DNA from: Planktothrix sp. FACHB-1365
GTDB lineage: Bacteria; Cyanobacteriota; Cyanobacteriia; Cyanobacteriales; Microcoleaceae
Assembly: GCF_014697575.1 (NCBI RefSeq)
Contig: NZ_JACJSC010000021.1
Location: 47,224-111,223 of the forward strand
Length of the DNA stretch: 64,000 bases
Direction: 5' to 3'
Each line of letters begins with the position of its first letter. Position 1 is the stretch's first letter. The notes beneath the pieces are model-generated. The model was given only the letters and a program-made list of their open reading frames with translations. It searched no databases and was not told where the DNA came from. A program made the translations under genes and the position numbers. Below are positions 27,874 through 34,583 of the stretch, piece after piece.

Positions 27874-29242
27874 TATGAAACTGAATATATGCTTTGAATA
27901 CTGGATTTAGGAGAAAGAGCGATCGCCCTCCTTCCTCGACTTTTTCGATTAAATTCCGTCGAATTAAGGATTGTATTGCTTGCATAAATTCAGGTTTTGA
28001 TAATACCAGGTTAGCAGGTTTTTGGGCAATATTGACGGGTTGATCTTGAGTCGCTAACCAATGAATTACCCTTTTTTCTGATTCCGATAAACGCTCTAAG
28101 TGAGATTTTAAATTAGGTTCTAAATCCCCTATATAGATATCATTTTGTTCAGTTAAAAATAAAGAAACACTACCGTTAAAGAGTTCAATAATTGTTGAAG
28201 CGATAATCTTTAACCACCTAGGATGACCTTGATACATTGTAATTAATTCTAACCAATTTTCCTGATCAATTAATCCTTTTTCTCTGAAGATTTCGGTTGC
28301 TTCTTCTCCTAATCCTTTGAGATTTAAGGTTTGTGTTGATCTATTCTCAGCTTCTAATGTAGCGATTTCTATAGGTTTTGTCCAACTCAGAAGAATTAAA
28401 CAACTTTGATGGGGAGATATGGCAATTTGTTTAAAAAATTTACTATAATCTTCATATTCGGGTAAGTATTGACCTGCTAATTCACCTGTTTTAAAAATAT
28501 CCTGTAAGTCATCAAGAATCACTAAACAGCGAGAGTTACGAAAATAATCAATAACTGTAGATAAGGGGGTTGGTTGAGATTGAGAAAAAAATTGTTTGAG
28601 TTCGGTTTGTAGCGTTGAAAGGGTAGGAATATTATTAAGACTTTTCCAGATAATATAATCAAATTCCGTATTAATTTCTTCTATCAGCTTAACCGTTAGC
28701 GCAGTTTTCCCTATTCCACTTAATCCATAAATCGTAATTAAGCGAGTATGGTCTTCTAATATCCAGTGTTTGAGGGTAGTTAATTCTGAGGTGCGATCGT
28801 AAAAGGTTGTTAATTCTGGTGCTTCTATTAAATTAATGATTGTTGATTGATTTTGGGTTTGGGATGTTTCTGGGGGAGATTGCGATCGCGGTTTTTGATT
28901 TTTAATATTTTGTATAAATTGACTACAAATAACATTATCAATTTGTAATAAAGAGTCATGCAAATGAGAAATCTTAGAAACTCTATATTTTTTCTCTAAC
29001 TTAGAACGAAAATTAAATTTCTTGAGATCTTCTCCTAAATCTTCACCCAGCTTTTCCCATAACTTAGCTGCTTCTTTTTTAATGTGAGACTCACTACAAT
29101 TATAATCTTTAGCAATTTGAGGATATTTTTTTCTGTCCCAAACACCTGTTAATATTGCTTCCTGTATCGGTGTGAGGTGTTCTCCGGTTTGATCAAAAAT
29201 CAAGTGATCTGCCCACTCTAACACATCCTCAACATTCTTCAT
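27842..29242 (-). CDS. NB-ARC ATPase with N-terminal helix-turn-helix (vMAP-type)
   Basis: The protein has 466 residues. Residues 1-100 contain a helix-turn-helix-like segment (LTPIQEAILTGVWDRKKYPQ, then IAKDYNCSESHIKKEAAKLW) like that at the N terminus of many cyanobacterial NB-ARC/WD40 proteins. The NTPase starts near 140, with Walker A GLSGIGKT at 173-180 and a RCLVILDDLQDI Walker B near 240. A winged-helix region follows to about 455. Such STAND proteins usually end in WD40 or TPR sensors. This one stops right after the winged helix, so it is either a compact regulator or a truncated relative. Confidence 0.82.
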   Translation of the reverse strand: MKNVEDVLEWADHLIFDQTGEHLTPIQEAILTGVWDRKKYPQIAKDYNCSESHIKKEAAKLWEKLGEDLGEDLKKFNFRSKLEKKYRVSKISHLHDSLLQIDNVICSQFIQNIKNQKPRSQSPPETSQTQNQSTIINLIEAPELTTFYDRTSELTTLKHWILEDHTRLITIYGLSGIGKTALTVKLIEEINTEFDYIIWKSLNNIPTLSTLQTELKQFFSQSQPTPLSTVIDYFRNSRCLVILDDLQDIFKTGELAGQYLPEYEDYSKFFKQIAISPHQSCLILLSWTKPIEIATLEAENRSTQTLNLKGLGEEATEIFREKGLIDQENWLELITMYQGHPRWLKIIASTIIELFNGSVSLFLTEQNDIYIGDLEPNLKSHLERLSESEKRVIHWLATQDQPVNIAQKPANLVLSKPEFMQAIQSLIRRNLIEKVEEGGRSLFLLNPVFKAYIQFHIKATFQNQLE

Positions 29243-29387
29243 AAGTAGACATAGATAGATATTGTTTGTAATGTATCCTACCGAATCCTACTTTGTCAAC
29301 TGAATTATACTGAATCCTACTAAATTAGTTCAGGATGGTTCAAAAAATTGGGTGCTGAATCCGACTGTTTTGAGTTGTTACATCTAA

Positions 29388-29696
29388 ATGCTAGGCAATA
29401 CAATTAAGCAAGCTAGTCAATCTAGCCTAACGAAGATGGGGATTAGATTGATAACAAACGGAATGACAATCAGATCGGATAGCAAAAGGATAAAATCAAT
29501 GCACAAATTTCCAGCTTGTCCTAATTGTGGAAGAACAATCAAAAACGAATTATTCTCCGGTGCTTACTTCAACGTCTATCAATGCAAAAAATGTAACAGT
29601 TTCTTCTGCAAAGAATGTGGATATAACTCCGGTAAAGATTGTCCCAGTTGTGGTAACACGGAAAAAAGAGTAGGTGGAGAAGTTTACGCAAGATAA
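29388..29696 (+). CDS. Zinc-ribbon protein
   Basis: This 102-residue protein has a C-terminal half with two zinc-ribbon-like cysteine sets: CPNC near residue 45, CKKC and CKEC near 65-75, and CPSC near 88. The N-terminal 38 residues are not conserved-looking, and an in-frame ATG before HKFPACPNCG offers a shorter start. Function is unknown; it may bind nucleic acid or a protein partner. It precedes the Gln-rich membrane protein on the same strand. Confidence 0.6.
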   Translation: MLGNTIKQASQSSLTKMGIRLITNGMTIRSDSKRIKSMHKFPACPNCGRTIKNELFSGAYFNVYQCKKCNSFFCKECGYNSGKDCPSCGNTEKRVGGEVYAR

Positions 29697-29824
29697 GGGG
29701 TGATTACGCCTGTTTAAGTAGGTAGGCGTAATTAAACCTAACTATGCAGATCGGGAAAACCCTTGCTGTAAGTTTTAAGTTTCTCCAGAACGTAGATAAA
29801 TTAAGATGATTTTGGAAGATATTT

Positions 29825-30682
29825 ATGGGTTATATCATAGCTTTGATCTTTTTCGTGCTCGTGGTGTATGGCTTATTAAGTGCTTATGAGGACGAACAAA
29901 AACGGCAGGCAGAACAACAACGTCAGGTAGAACATCAGGAACAACAAAAACGTCAGGCAGAACAACAACGTCAGCAACAACAACAACAACGTCAGGCAGA
30001 ACAAAGACGTCAGGCAGAACAAAGACGTCAGGCAGAAGAAGAACTAAATCGTGCAAAACATGAAATTTTATTGCTCCTAGATAAAATTGAAAAACTACTA
30101 GCATCAGGAAAATGGGAAGAAGCTAATTACGAAACAGCTTATATTTATCGTAACCCAATAATACACAGGGCTTTAGACATACTAAATCAGGAAGACGTAA
30201 AAACAGGTCGTTTTGATCACAGAGTAGCAAGTGAAGGTGGTAGAATTGATCAACTATGGGTCAAATATAGTGGTGGTCGCTTTGGATTTAGCGTGCAAAG
30301 GAAATTACAAACAGAAGGCATGAGCTTTAACGACTACCTAAATCATAATGGATTATCGGTCTTTGAATGGGAAGAAATCAGGGTACGACAATACGAAGAT
30401 GGTAGCGTTGGCGAAGAAGCAAAGGAGCAATATCAGTATCATAATAATTCTTTTTTTGACTGTCAAAGGAGTGTTTTGCATTATAAAATCGGTTGGCAGA
30501 ATATAAGGGAATATAATGACATTATTTTTAACCTCCAAGCACCTGTAGGTCATCTTCCCTTTATACATATCTACCTTGACAATGCAACCCTAAAGATAGA
30601 CAACTCATACTTCAATTTTTCGTTTGTGGATTCATCGTTCATGCGAAAACAGCGCCTTTATTTATATATGAATGAAAAATAA
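29825..30682 (+). CDS. Membrane-anchored protein with Gln/Arg-rich repeat
   Basis: The 285-residue protein begins with one hydrophobic segment (YIIALIFFVLVVYGLLSAY, residues 3-21). A low-complexity stretch at about residues 25-72 is made of RQAEQ-type pentads and should form a charged coiled coil. Residues 75-285 look globular and are unrecognised. The pentad DNA itself is a near-tandem repeat (CGTCAGGCAGAACAA type), so this part is prone to length change. No function can be assigned. Confidence 0.6.
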   Translation: MGYIIALIFFVLVVYGLLSAYEDEQKRQAEQQRQVEHQEQQKRQAEQQRQQQQQQRQAEQRRQAEQRRQAEEELNRAKHEILLLLDKIEKLLASGKWEEANYETAYIYRNPIIHRALDILNQEDVKTGRFDHRVASEGGRIDQLWVKYSGGRFGFSVQRKLQTEGMSFNDYLNHNGLSVFEWEEIRVRQYEDGSVGEEAKEQYQYHNNSFFDCQRSVLHYKIGWQNIREYNDIIFNLQAPVGHLPFIHIYLDNATLKIDNSYFNFSFVDSSFMRKQRLYLYMNEK

Positions 30683-30771
30683 ATAACTTGCACAATTAAA
30701 CCCCAGAAACCTTGATATACCGTAAACTATTGCTCAATTAGTCACCTTATTGGTTTTTCATTCCTAATCCT

Positions 30772-30812
30772 AGAGCGATCGCATTTATTGATATAAAAGA
30801 AGCGATCGCTCT
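30772..30812. repeat. Palindromic double-HIP1 element, copy 1
   Basis: The element is AGAGCGATCGC, a 19-base AT-rich spacer containing TTTATTGATATAAAA, then GCGATCGCTCT. The arms are exact reverse complements. Two further copies are at 31723-31762 and 32981-33021, all preceded by TAATCCT. Each lies at an edge of a toxin-antitoxin cassette. Confidence 0.9.
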
Positions 30813-30822
30813 CTATTTTCAA

Positions 30823-31047
30823 TTACCGCAACTCCAACATTTCCTCAACTGTTAAGCCAATATCAATTGCAATCTGCCGAAGTAATCTAGGTGATATATC
30901 ACGCCCTTTATGAAAAGGAACAGTTGTTCCTCGTCCATCTTCGTGACGGAACTGCTTATGTGACCCTTTTTGACGCACCTCTACAAACTCAAGGTTCTCT
31001 AGTATGCGAACTATTTCCTGTGGTTTTAGAACTGGTATATTGCTCAT
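30823..31047 (-). CDS. hicA: HicA-type mRNA interferase toxin
   Basis: This 74-residue HicA has a dsRBD-like fold. It opens with LKPQEIVRILENLEFVEVRQ and has the catalytic His30 in KGSHKQFRH, then the GRGTTVPFHKGRDISPRLLR and IAIDIGLTVEEML segments. The family cuts mRNA until bound by HicB. The start lies three bases after the hicB stop, so the order is antitoxin first. A truncated second copy of this gene's 5' end is at 32566-32622. Confidence 0.92.
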   Translation of the reverse strand: MSNIPVLKPQEIVRILENLEFVEVRQKGSHKQFRHEDGRGTTVPFHKGRDISPRLLRQIAIDIGLTVEEMLELR

Positions 31048-31050
31048 AAT

Positions 31051-31260
31051 TTATCGGATCACAATCTGTTGTGTCCCTATAAACTCTGTCTCAATAAGGA
31101 GAGCATCATCTTCTAGGAGCATCTCAATTACCTCACGCAGATTCTCCTGTAACTCATCCAATGTTTCTCCCTGGGAATGTGCGCCAGGAAACCCAGGAAT
31201 ATAACCAACGTAAAGATTGGTATCAAAATCTTTTTCGATTATAGCAGTAAATATTTTCAT
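31051..31260 (-). CDS. hicB: HicB-type antitoxin
   Basis: The 69-residue HicB core has YVGYIPGFPGAHSQGETLDE followed by LQENLREVIEMLLED, the classical partial RNase-H-like fold. It lacks a C-terminal DNA-binding domain, so autoregulation would need another factor or the complex itself. The ATG overlaps the stop codon of a truncated DUF3368 gene (31257-31352), which marks a recombination joint. It forms a pair with the hicA gene directly downstream. Confidence 0.9.
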   Translation of the reverse strand: MKIFTAIIEKDFDTNLYVGYIPGFPGAHSQGETLDELQENLREVIEMLLEDDALLIETEFIGTQQIVIR

Positions 31261-31352
31261 AAGATTTGCTTTTGATATTGCTGATGTAAAAGGGTAAGCT
31301 GATCCACAATAGCTAAATTCAAAATTGGTGAAGTATTACTAACTACGAGCAT
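31257..31352 (-). pseudogene. Truncated DUF3368 (PIN-like) toxin gene
   Basis: An ATG at 31352 opens a 31-codon frame that reads MLVVSNTSPILNLAIVDQLT and continues into a stop fused to the hicB start codon. This matches the first 30 residues of DUF3368 PIN-like proteins, which usually follow UPF0175 genes and run to about 160 residues. Its 13-base overlap with the end of the UPF0175 gene is the arrangement expected for an intact pair. Everything after residue 31 has been lost and hicBA now follows. Confidence 0.75.
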
Positions 31353-31590
31353 AAGTCAAATCATCATCTAATTCTTCTGGTGTGTAGTGTCGTAAAACTC
31401 CACGCTCTCCCAATAGTTGTCCAAATTCATATTTATCCATAACAGCCAGTTCTCGTGCTTTACCAAAGGATAATAGATCCTGGGTATAGAGAGCGATCGC
31501 TAATTCTTGTCGTAATTCCTGTTCAATACGCTGTTCAGGTAAACGAATTGCTTGCAAAACTGAATCAGAAATTAAAATTTGTAGTCCCAT
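31339..31590 (-). CDS. UPF0175 family protein (antitoxin-like)
   Basis: The 83 residues match UPF0175: LPEQRIEQELRQELAIALYT, LSFGKARELAVMDKYEFGQL and LGERGVLRHYTPEELDDDL. The middle part is a ribbon/helix-turn-helix-like element, and these proteins usually act as the antitoxin of a DUF3368 PIN partner. That partner survives here only as a 31-codon stub, so this is an orphaned antitoxin. Confidence 0.88.
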   Translation of the reverse strand: MGLQILISDSVLQAIRLPEQRIEQELRQELAIALYTQDLLSFGKARELAVMDKYEFGQLLGERGVLRHYTPEELDDDLTYARS

Positions 31591-31722
31591 ATTCGTTTAA
31601 GGTTGATTGAGTTAACACAGAAACTCATCTGCTAATGTCTTGACTTACCGTTTCAGCTAAAGTACCCCACTCTTGATCTGTTGTTTCCTTGCTTCAATAT
31701 TATACCTTAAAATACTAATCCT

Positions 31723-31762
31723 AGAGCGATCGCTTTTATTGATATAAAAAAAGCGATCGCAC
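31723..31762. repeat. Palindromic double-HIP1 element, copy 2
   Basis: The layout is the same as copy 1: AGAGCGATCGC, an AT-rich spacer with TTTATTGATATAAAA, then GCGATCGC. The last arm ends ACTTC instead of TCT. It is preceded by TACCTTAAAATACTAATCCT, shared almost exactly with copy 3. Confidence 0.88.
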
Positions 31763-31786
31763 TTCTTCAAAAACCTCAACTTCACT

Positions 31787-32182
31787 TTAGGGGATAAAAA
31801 GCCGACTTACACCCATATAACTATTAATATTAAGCACAATCTCAATTAGACGCTCAACACAACGTTCTCGATATTCCGAATCATTCAGTAATCTATCAGC
31901 GTTTCCTATCGTAATCACAGGTAATGAATTAGGGGTATTTTCTTCACGCATTACTTGCTCTAAAGAATCCTTACCTTTCATACTGCGATTAGCTGTGAGC
32001 AAAATCATCTGATTTTCTTGAGCCAGTCGCCAAACAACTCTATCATCGCTATCAATAGGCAATTCCATTTGTGCAAAGGTAACAAAACGCATTGGAATAA
32101 TATCAAGCCAACCTTGATTAGCAATAGAGCCAAAGAAAATCATAGCGTGTCCATTGAGATTATGATCTATCAAAAAAATCAT
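31787..32182 (-). CDS. DUF5615-like PIN-domain toxin
   Basis: The 131-residue protein begins with MIFLIDHNLNGHAM, the Asp-containing first PIN strand of this group. DDRVVWRLAQENQMILLTAN follows, then a C-terminal acidic region (CVERLIEIVLNIN). Such proteins are toxins paired with a DUF433 antitoxin. The DUF433 gene lies immediately upstream and overlaps by four bases (32179-32182). A second, truncated copy of this gene is at 34129-34341. Confidence 0.82.
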   Translation of the reverse strand: MIFLIDHNLNGHAMIFFGSIANQGWLDIIPMRFVTFAQMELPIDSDDRVVWRLAQENQMILLTANRSMKGKDSLEQVMREENTPNSLPVITIGNADRLLNDSEYRERCVERLIEIVLNINSYMGVSRLFIP

Positions 32183-32553
32183 GCTTTAGCCTCACGTTTT
32201 GCCTTAGCTGCTCGCAGTTTTTCCCATGCAGCTTCGGTTCCAGGTTGGGGAGGTTGCGCCGCAATTCTAGCAATCAGATCGCGGTTTTTTTCTTCATAAT
32301 ACAGTCGCAGTTCTTCAGCTTCTTTAAGAACGATTTGATACTCAGCTTCAACATCAGCGCGATTTGCCTCAATATAAGCTAAAGCTGCGTTAATTTGTGC
32401 CTCTGTCAAATCAAATAATCCCCTGATGAATTTAGGTGGATATTGAGCCGTCACATAGTCCATAATGTCGTAGATAGTGATGCGTGTACCCGCGATTGTT
32501 AGTCCTCTTTCTGTGCGGATAATAGCTTTTTGTTCGTTGGATAGGGTTGTCAT
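32179..32553 (-). CDS. DUF433 antitoxin with C-terminal coiled coil
   Basis: The 124-residue protein has the DUF433 winged-helix part in residues 8-65: IIRTERGLTIAGTRITIYDI, then YVTAQYPPKFIRGLFDLTEA. A charged helical tail (residues 66-124) probably binds the toxin. The ribosome site GGAGG sits directly upstream of the ATG, in the short joint with a truncated hicA (32566-32622). The DUF5615 toxin gene follows with a four-base overlap. Confidence 0.88.
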   Translation of the reverse strand: MTTLSNEQKAIIRTERGLTIAGTRITIYDIMDYVTAQYPPKFIRGLFDLTEAQINAALAYIEANRADVEAEYQIVLKEAEELRLYYEEKNRDLIARIAAQPPQPGTEAAWEKLRAAKAKREAKA

Positions 32554-32565
32554 ATTTATGGCCTC

Positions 32566-32622
32566 CTAGTTCTCTAGTATGCGAACTATTTCCTGTGGTT
32601 TTAGAACGGGTATATTGATCAT
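32566..32622 (-). pseudogene. hicA 5' fragment
   Basis: An 18-codon frame reads MINIPVLKPQEIVRILEN and then meets TAG. It is almost identical at DNA level to the first 18 codons of the intact hicA at 30823-31047 (two substitutions in the peptide). The DUF433 gene begins just after it, so the rest of hicA was replaced. Confidence 0.85.
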
Positions 32623-32625
32623 AAT

Positions 32626-32781
32626 TTATCGGATCACAATCTGTTGTGTCCCTATAAACTCTGTCTTAATAACCAGATCATCATCTTCTAGGAGCATCTC
32701 AATTACCTCACGCAGATTCTCCTGAAAATCATACTCAGACAGTAATTCATCTTCCATTTCGTTCGGTTTATCCTTGTTCAT
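32626..32781 (-). pseudogene. Chimeric brnA-hicB fragment
   Basis: From the ATG at 32781 the frame reads MNKDKPNEMEDELLSEYDF, like the start of a BrnA antitoxin. It switches directly to the last 33 residues of HicB (QENLREVIEMLLEDDDLVIK and on), which match the C terminus of the intact hicB at 31051. The open frame extends upstream to 32817 through the end of the brnT remnant in another frame. It precedes the hicA stub by three bases, the same spacing as the intact hicBA pair. Confidence 0.72.
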
Positions 32782-32953
32782 AAAACCTCTGCTCCTGTCG
32801 CGTAGCTTTTCGGGCACTGATGATTCGTACCCTTTCTAATCGATCAGTATGTGCAACAATTAAAAGTTGCCCAAACCTAGATATACCTATAATAATATAG
32901 CGGCTTTCTCCGATTTCATACTTAGCTTACTTCATGGCAGCTTGGATGTATTG
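32768..32953 (-). pseudogene. Chimeric hicB-brnT fragment
   Basis: Read in one frame, bases 32953 down to 32768 give QYIQAAMK, a stop, then AKYEI, which matches the N terminus of the HicB at 33881-34126. The frame then switches to GESRYIIIGISRFGQLLIVA, followed by HTDRLERVRIISARKATRQE, the C terminus of a BrnT ribonuclease toxin, and ends in a stop inside the brnA-like start. The in-frame TAA and missing middle show it is dead. The gene order brnT then brnA is retained. Confidence 0.7.
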
Positions 32954-32980
32954 AAGATTCTACCTTAAAATATTAATCCT

Positions 32981-33021
32981 AGAGCGATCGCTTTTATTGA
33001 TCTAAAAGAAGCGATCGCTCT
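32981..33021. repeat. Palindromic double-HIP1 element, copy 3
   Basis: Perfect 11-base arms AGAGCGATCGC and GCGATCGCTCT flank a 19-base AT-rich spacer. It is preceded by TACCTTAAAATATTAATCCT as in copy 2. It closes the second cassette; the DUF4160/DUF2442 pair starts 145 bases further on. Confidence 0.9.
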
Positions 33022-33165
33022 AAATTATTATGACGGGTTAAGAATTTCCTCATTTCCAGGCTCATGCTTGGGAATGTATGATGGTTAATGTCTGTTTGTT
33101 CAACTGAAATTGACAAAATCAAATCAATATGATTAAATATATTAGGGTACAAGTATCTATCAAAA

Positions 33166-33408
33166 ATGCCAACAGTTTTAAGATTTGAAAGCTATCGCTT
33201 TTATTTTTACAGCCATGAACCCAACGAACCTCCCCATATTCACATTGATAGAGATAATCTCTCAGCTAAATTCTGGTTATCGACCGTATCTTTAGCCAAA
33301 AATATAGGATTTAATGCTAAAGAGTTAAGAAAAATACAATCCCTTGTGGAAGTCAATCAACAAAAATTTTTAGAGGCATGGTATGAATACTTTGGTAATT
33401 CAAACTGA
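33166..33408 (+). CDS. DUF4160 family protein
   Basis: This 80-residue protein has the DUF4160 pattern: an opening strand (TVLRFESYRFYFYSHE), the EPPHIHIDRD motif with the family's two histidines, then LSAKFWL and a helical end. These proteins are regularly encoded with DUF2442 proteins, and the pairs behave like candidate toxin-antitoxin or stress modules. Here the DUF2442 frame overlaps the last 26 bases. The role is not known. Confidence 0.88.
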   Translation: MPTVLRFESYRFYFYSHEPNEPPHIHIDRDNLSAKFWLSTVSLAKNIGFNAKELRKIQSLVEVNQQKFLEAWYEYFGNSN

Positions 33409-33652
33409 TATTCGTGTAAAAAATGTTCTTATCCATGAAGATACTTTTAGTGTGGAATTAATGGATGGACGCACTCTCACCACTCCCTTAGCTTGGTTTC
33501 CTCGACTATTAAAAGCTAATCCCGAACAATTACAAAAATGGGAAATTTGTGGCGGGGGTTATGGGATTCATTGGGAAGAAATAGATGAAGATATTAGTAC
33601 CGAAGGATTATTACGCGGTGCCGCAGCACCTCAAAATCAAAGACAATCCTAA
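33383..33652 (+). CDS. DUF2442 family protein
   Basis: The 89-residue protein has an N-terminal beta-rich DUF2442 domain: VELMDGRTLTTPLAWFPRLL, then GGGYGIHWEEIDEDISTEGL. The tail (RGAAAPQNQRQS) is typical. It overlaps the DUF4160 gene by 26 bases, an unusually long overlap for a coupled pair. It converges on hicA copy 2. Confidence 0.88.
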   Translation: MNTLVIQTDIRVKNVLIHEDTFSVELMDGRTLTTPLAWFPRLLKANPEQLQKWEICGGGYGIHWEEIDEDISTEGLLRGAAAPQNQRQS

Positions 33653-33662
33653 AAACTCAACT

Positions 33663-33881
33663 TTAGAGATTTTCCCAATCACTAATATCAACTTTAGCCT
33701 GTTGCAAAATTTTAGCTAAAAAGTTTGTACTGATATCACCTTTATGAGGATTAGGAATAGTAACACGAAGGTTTTCTTTCAACATAAACTGATGCCTTTT
33801 TCCCGAATAGGGGCCATCAAATCCCAGTTGTTTCAAGTAATAAATTAAGTCTCGACGTTTAATAGGTTTTAAAGGAGGCAT
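33663..33881 (-). CDS. HicA-type toxin, second locus
   Basis: This 72-residue HicA is of a different subtype from the first. It opens LKPIKRRDLIYYLKQLGFDG, has the catalytic His30 in SGKRHQFMLK, and then RVTIPNPHKGDISTNFLAKI. Its ATG shares one base with the stop of the hicB gene upstream (TGATG), so translation is coupled. Confidence 0.92.
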   Translation of the reverse strand: MPPLKPIKRRDLIYYLKQLGFDGPYSGKRHQFMLKENLRVTIPNPHKGDISTNFLAKILQQAKVDISDWENL

Positions 33882-34126
33882 CAGGCAACTTCTTTAGTAA
33901 TTGTCAAGTCGATATTATCAAGAACGGGTAAAGGAAGATTAAGGGTAAGACTCAGTAAAATCCAATCTTCTAATACCTCTTGCAATTCTTCTCGGCACGC
34001 TTCCAGGGTTTCAGCATTTGCATAGACTCCTTCACAGGTAGAAATCTCTCCATAAAAAGTCCCGTCATCAGGAAAAATTTCATACCGAGCTTGCTTCATC
34101 GCAGCCTGAATGTATTGAGTTAACAT
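33881..34126 (-). CDS. HicB-type antitoxin, second locus
   Basis: The 81-residue HicB begins LTQYIQAAMKQARYEIFPDD and continues GTFYGEISTCEGVYANAETL and CREELQEVLEDWILLSLTLN. It lacks an extra DNA-binding domain. Its start codon lies three bases beyond the stop of a truncated DUF5615 gene. A palindrome just upstream (34145-34162) is the likely operator. A fragment of a related gene lies at 32912-32953. Confidence 0.92.
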   Translation of the reverse strand: MLTQYIQAAMKQARYEIFPDDGTFYGEISTCEGVYANAETLEACREELQEVLEDWILLSLTLNLPLPVLDNIDLTITKEVA

Positions 34127-34128
34127 AT

Positions 34129-34341
34129 TTAGCTTATAACGATTTTATCTATTGTTAGATAACATTTTACTACATATTGAGCTAACCGCCAAACTACCCG
34201 ATCATCACTATTGATTGGTAAGCCTATTTCATCAAAGGTGATAAATCGAATTAGTACCCAATCTAGCCACCCACTATTTAAAATACTACCTGAGAGAAGT
34301 ACAGCGTGTCCTCTTAAATTATGATCGACTAAAAAATTCAT
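34129..34341 (-). pseudogene. Truncated DUF5615-like PIN toxin
   Basis: The first 55-57 residues (MNFLVDHNLRGHAVLL, ending DDRVVWRLAQ) align with the intact toxin at 31787-32182. The frame then runs into unrelated residues (YVVKCYLTIDKIVIS) and stops, so the C-terminal half is gone. The foreign tail contains the hicB operator-like palindrome. The truncated product should be inactive, since it lacks the later acidic residues. Confidence 0.78.
34145..34162. promoter_or_regulatory. Palindrome upstream of hicB copy 2
   Basis: Seven-base arms TTATCTA and TAGATAA flank TTGT, ending 19 bases before the hicB start codon. Its position suggests an operator for the hicBA pair. It also lies inside the foreign tail of the truncated DUF5615 frame, which suggests that hicBA arrived with its own control region. 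Confidence 0.45.
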
Positions 34342-34583
34342 GGCTGAGACTTTAGCTTGGCTTTTGCTGCTTGAAGTTTTGCTCGAATAGCTTCTTGACC
34401 TGACTTTGGGGGTTGAGCGGCAATTCTAGCAATTAGATCACGGTTTTTTTCTTCATAATACAGTCGCAGTTCTTCAGCTTCTTTAAGAACGATTTGATAC
34501 TCAGCTTCAACATCAGCGCGATTGGCTTCAATATAAGCTAAAGCCGCGTTAATTTGTGCTTCTGTCAGATCAAATAATCCCCT
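34338..34583 (-). pseudogene. 5'-truncated DUF433 antitoxin
   Basis: From 34583 the frame reads RGLFDLTEAQINAALAYIEA, then NRADVEAEYQIVLKEAEELR, and on to KLQAAKAKLKSQP before a stop that overlaps the ATG of the truncated DUF5615 frame. It matches the C-terminal 80 residues of the DUF433 protein at 32179, and the DNA is close to identical over most of that length. An in-frame TAA lies just upstream of the homology, so the winged-helix half is missing. Confidence 0.85.
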
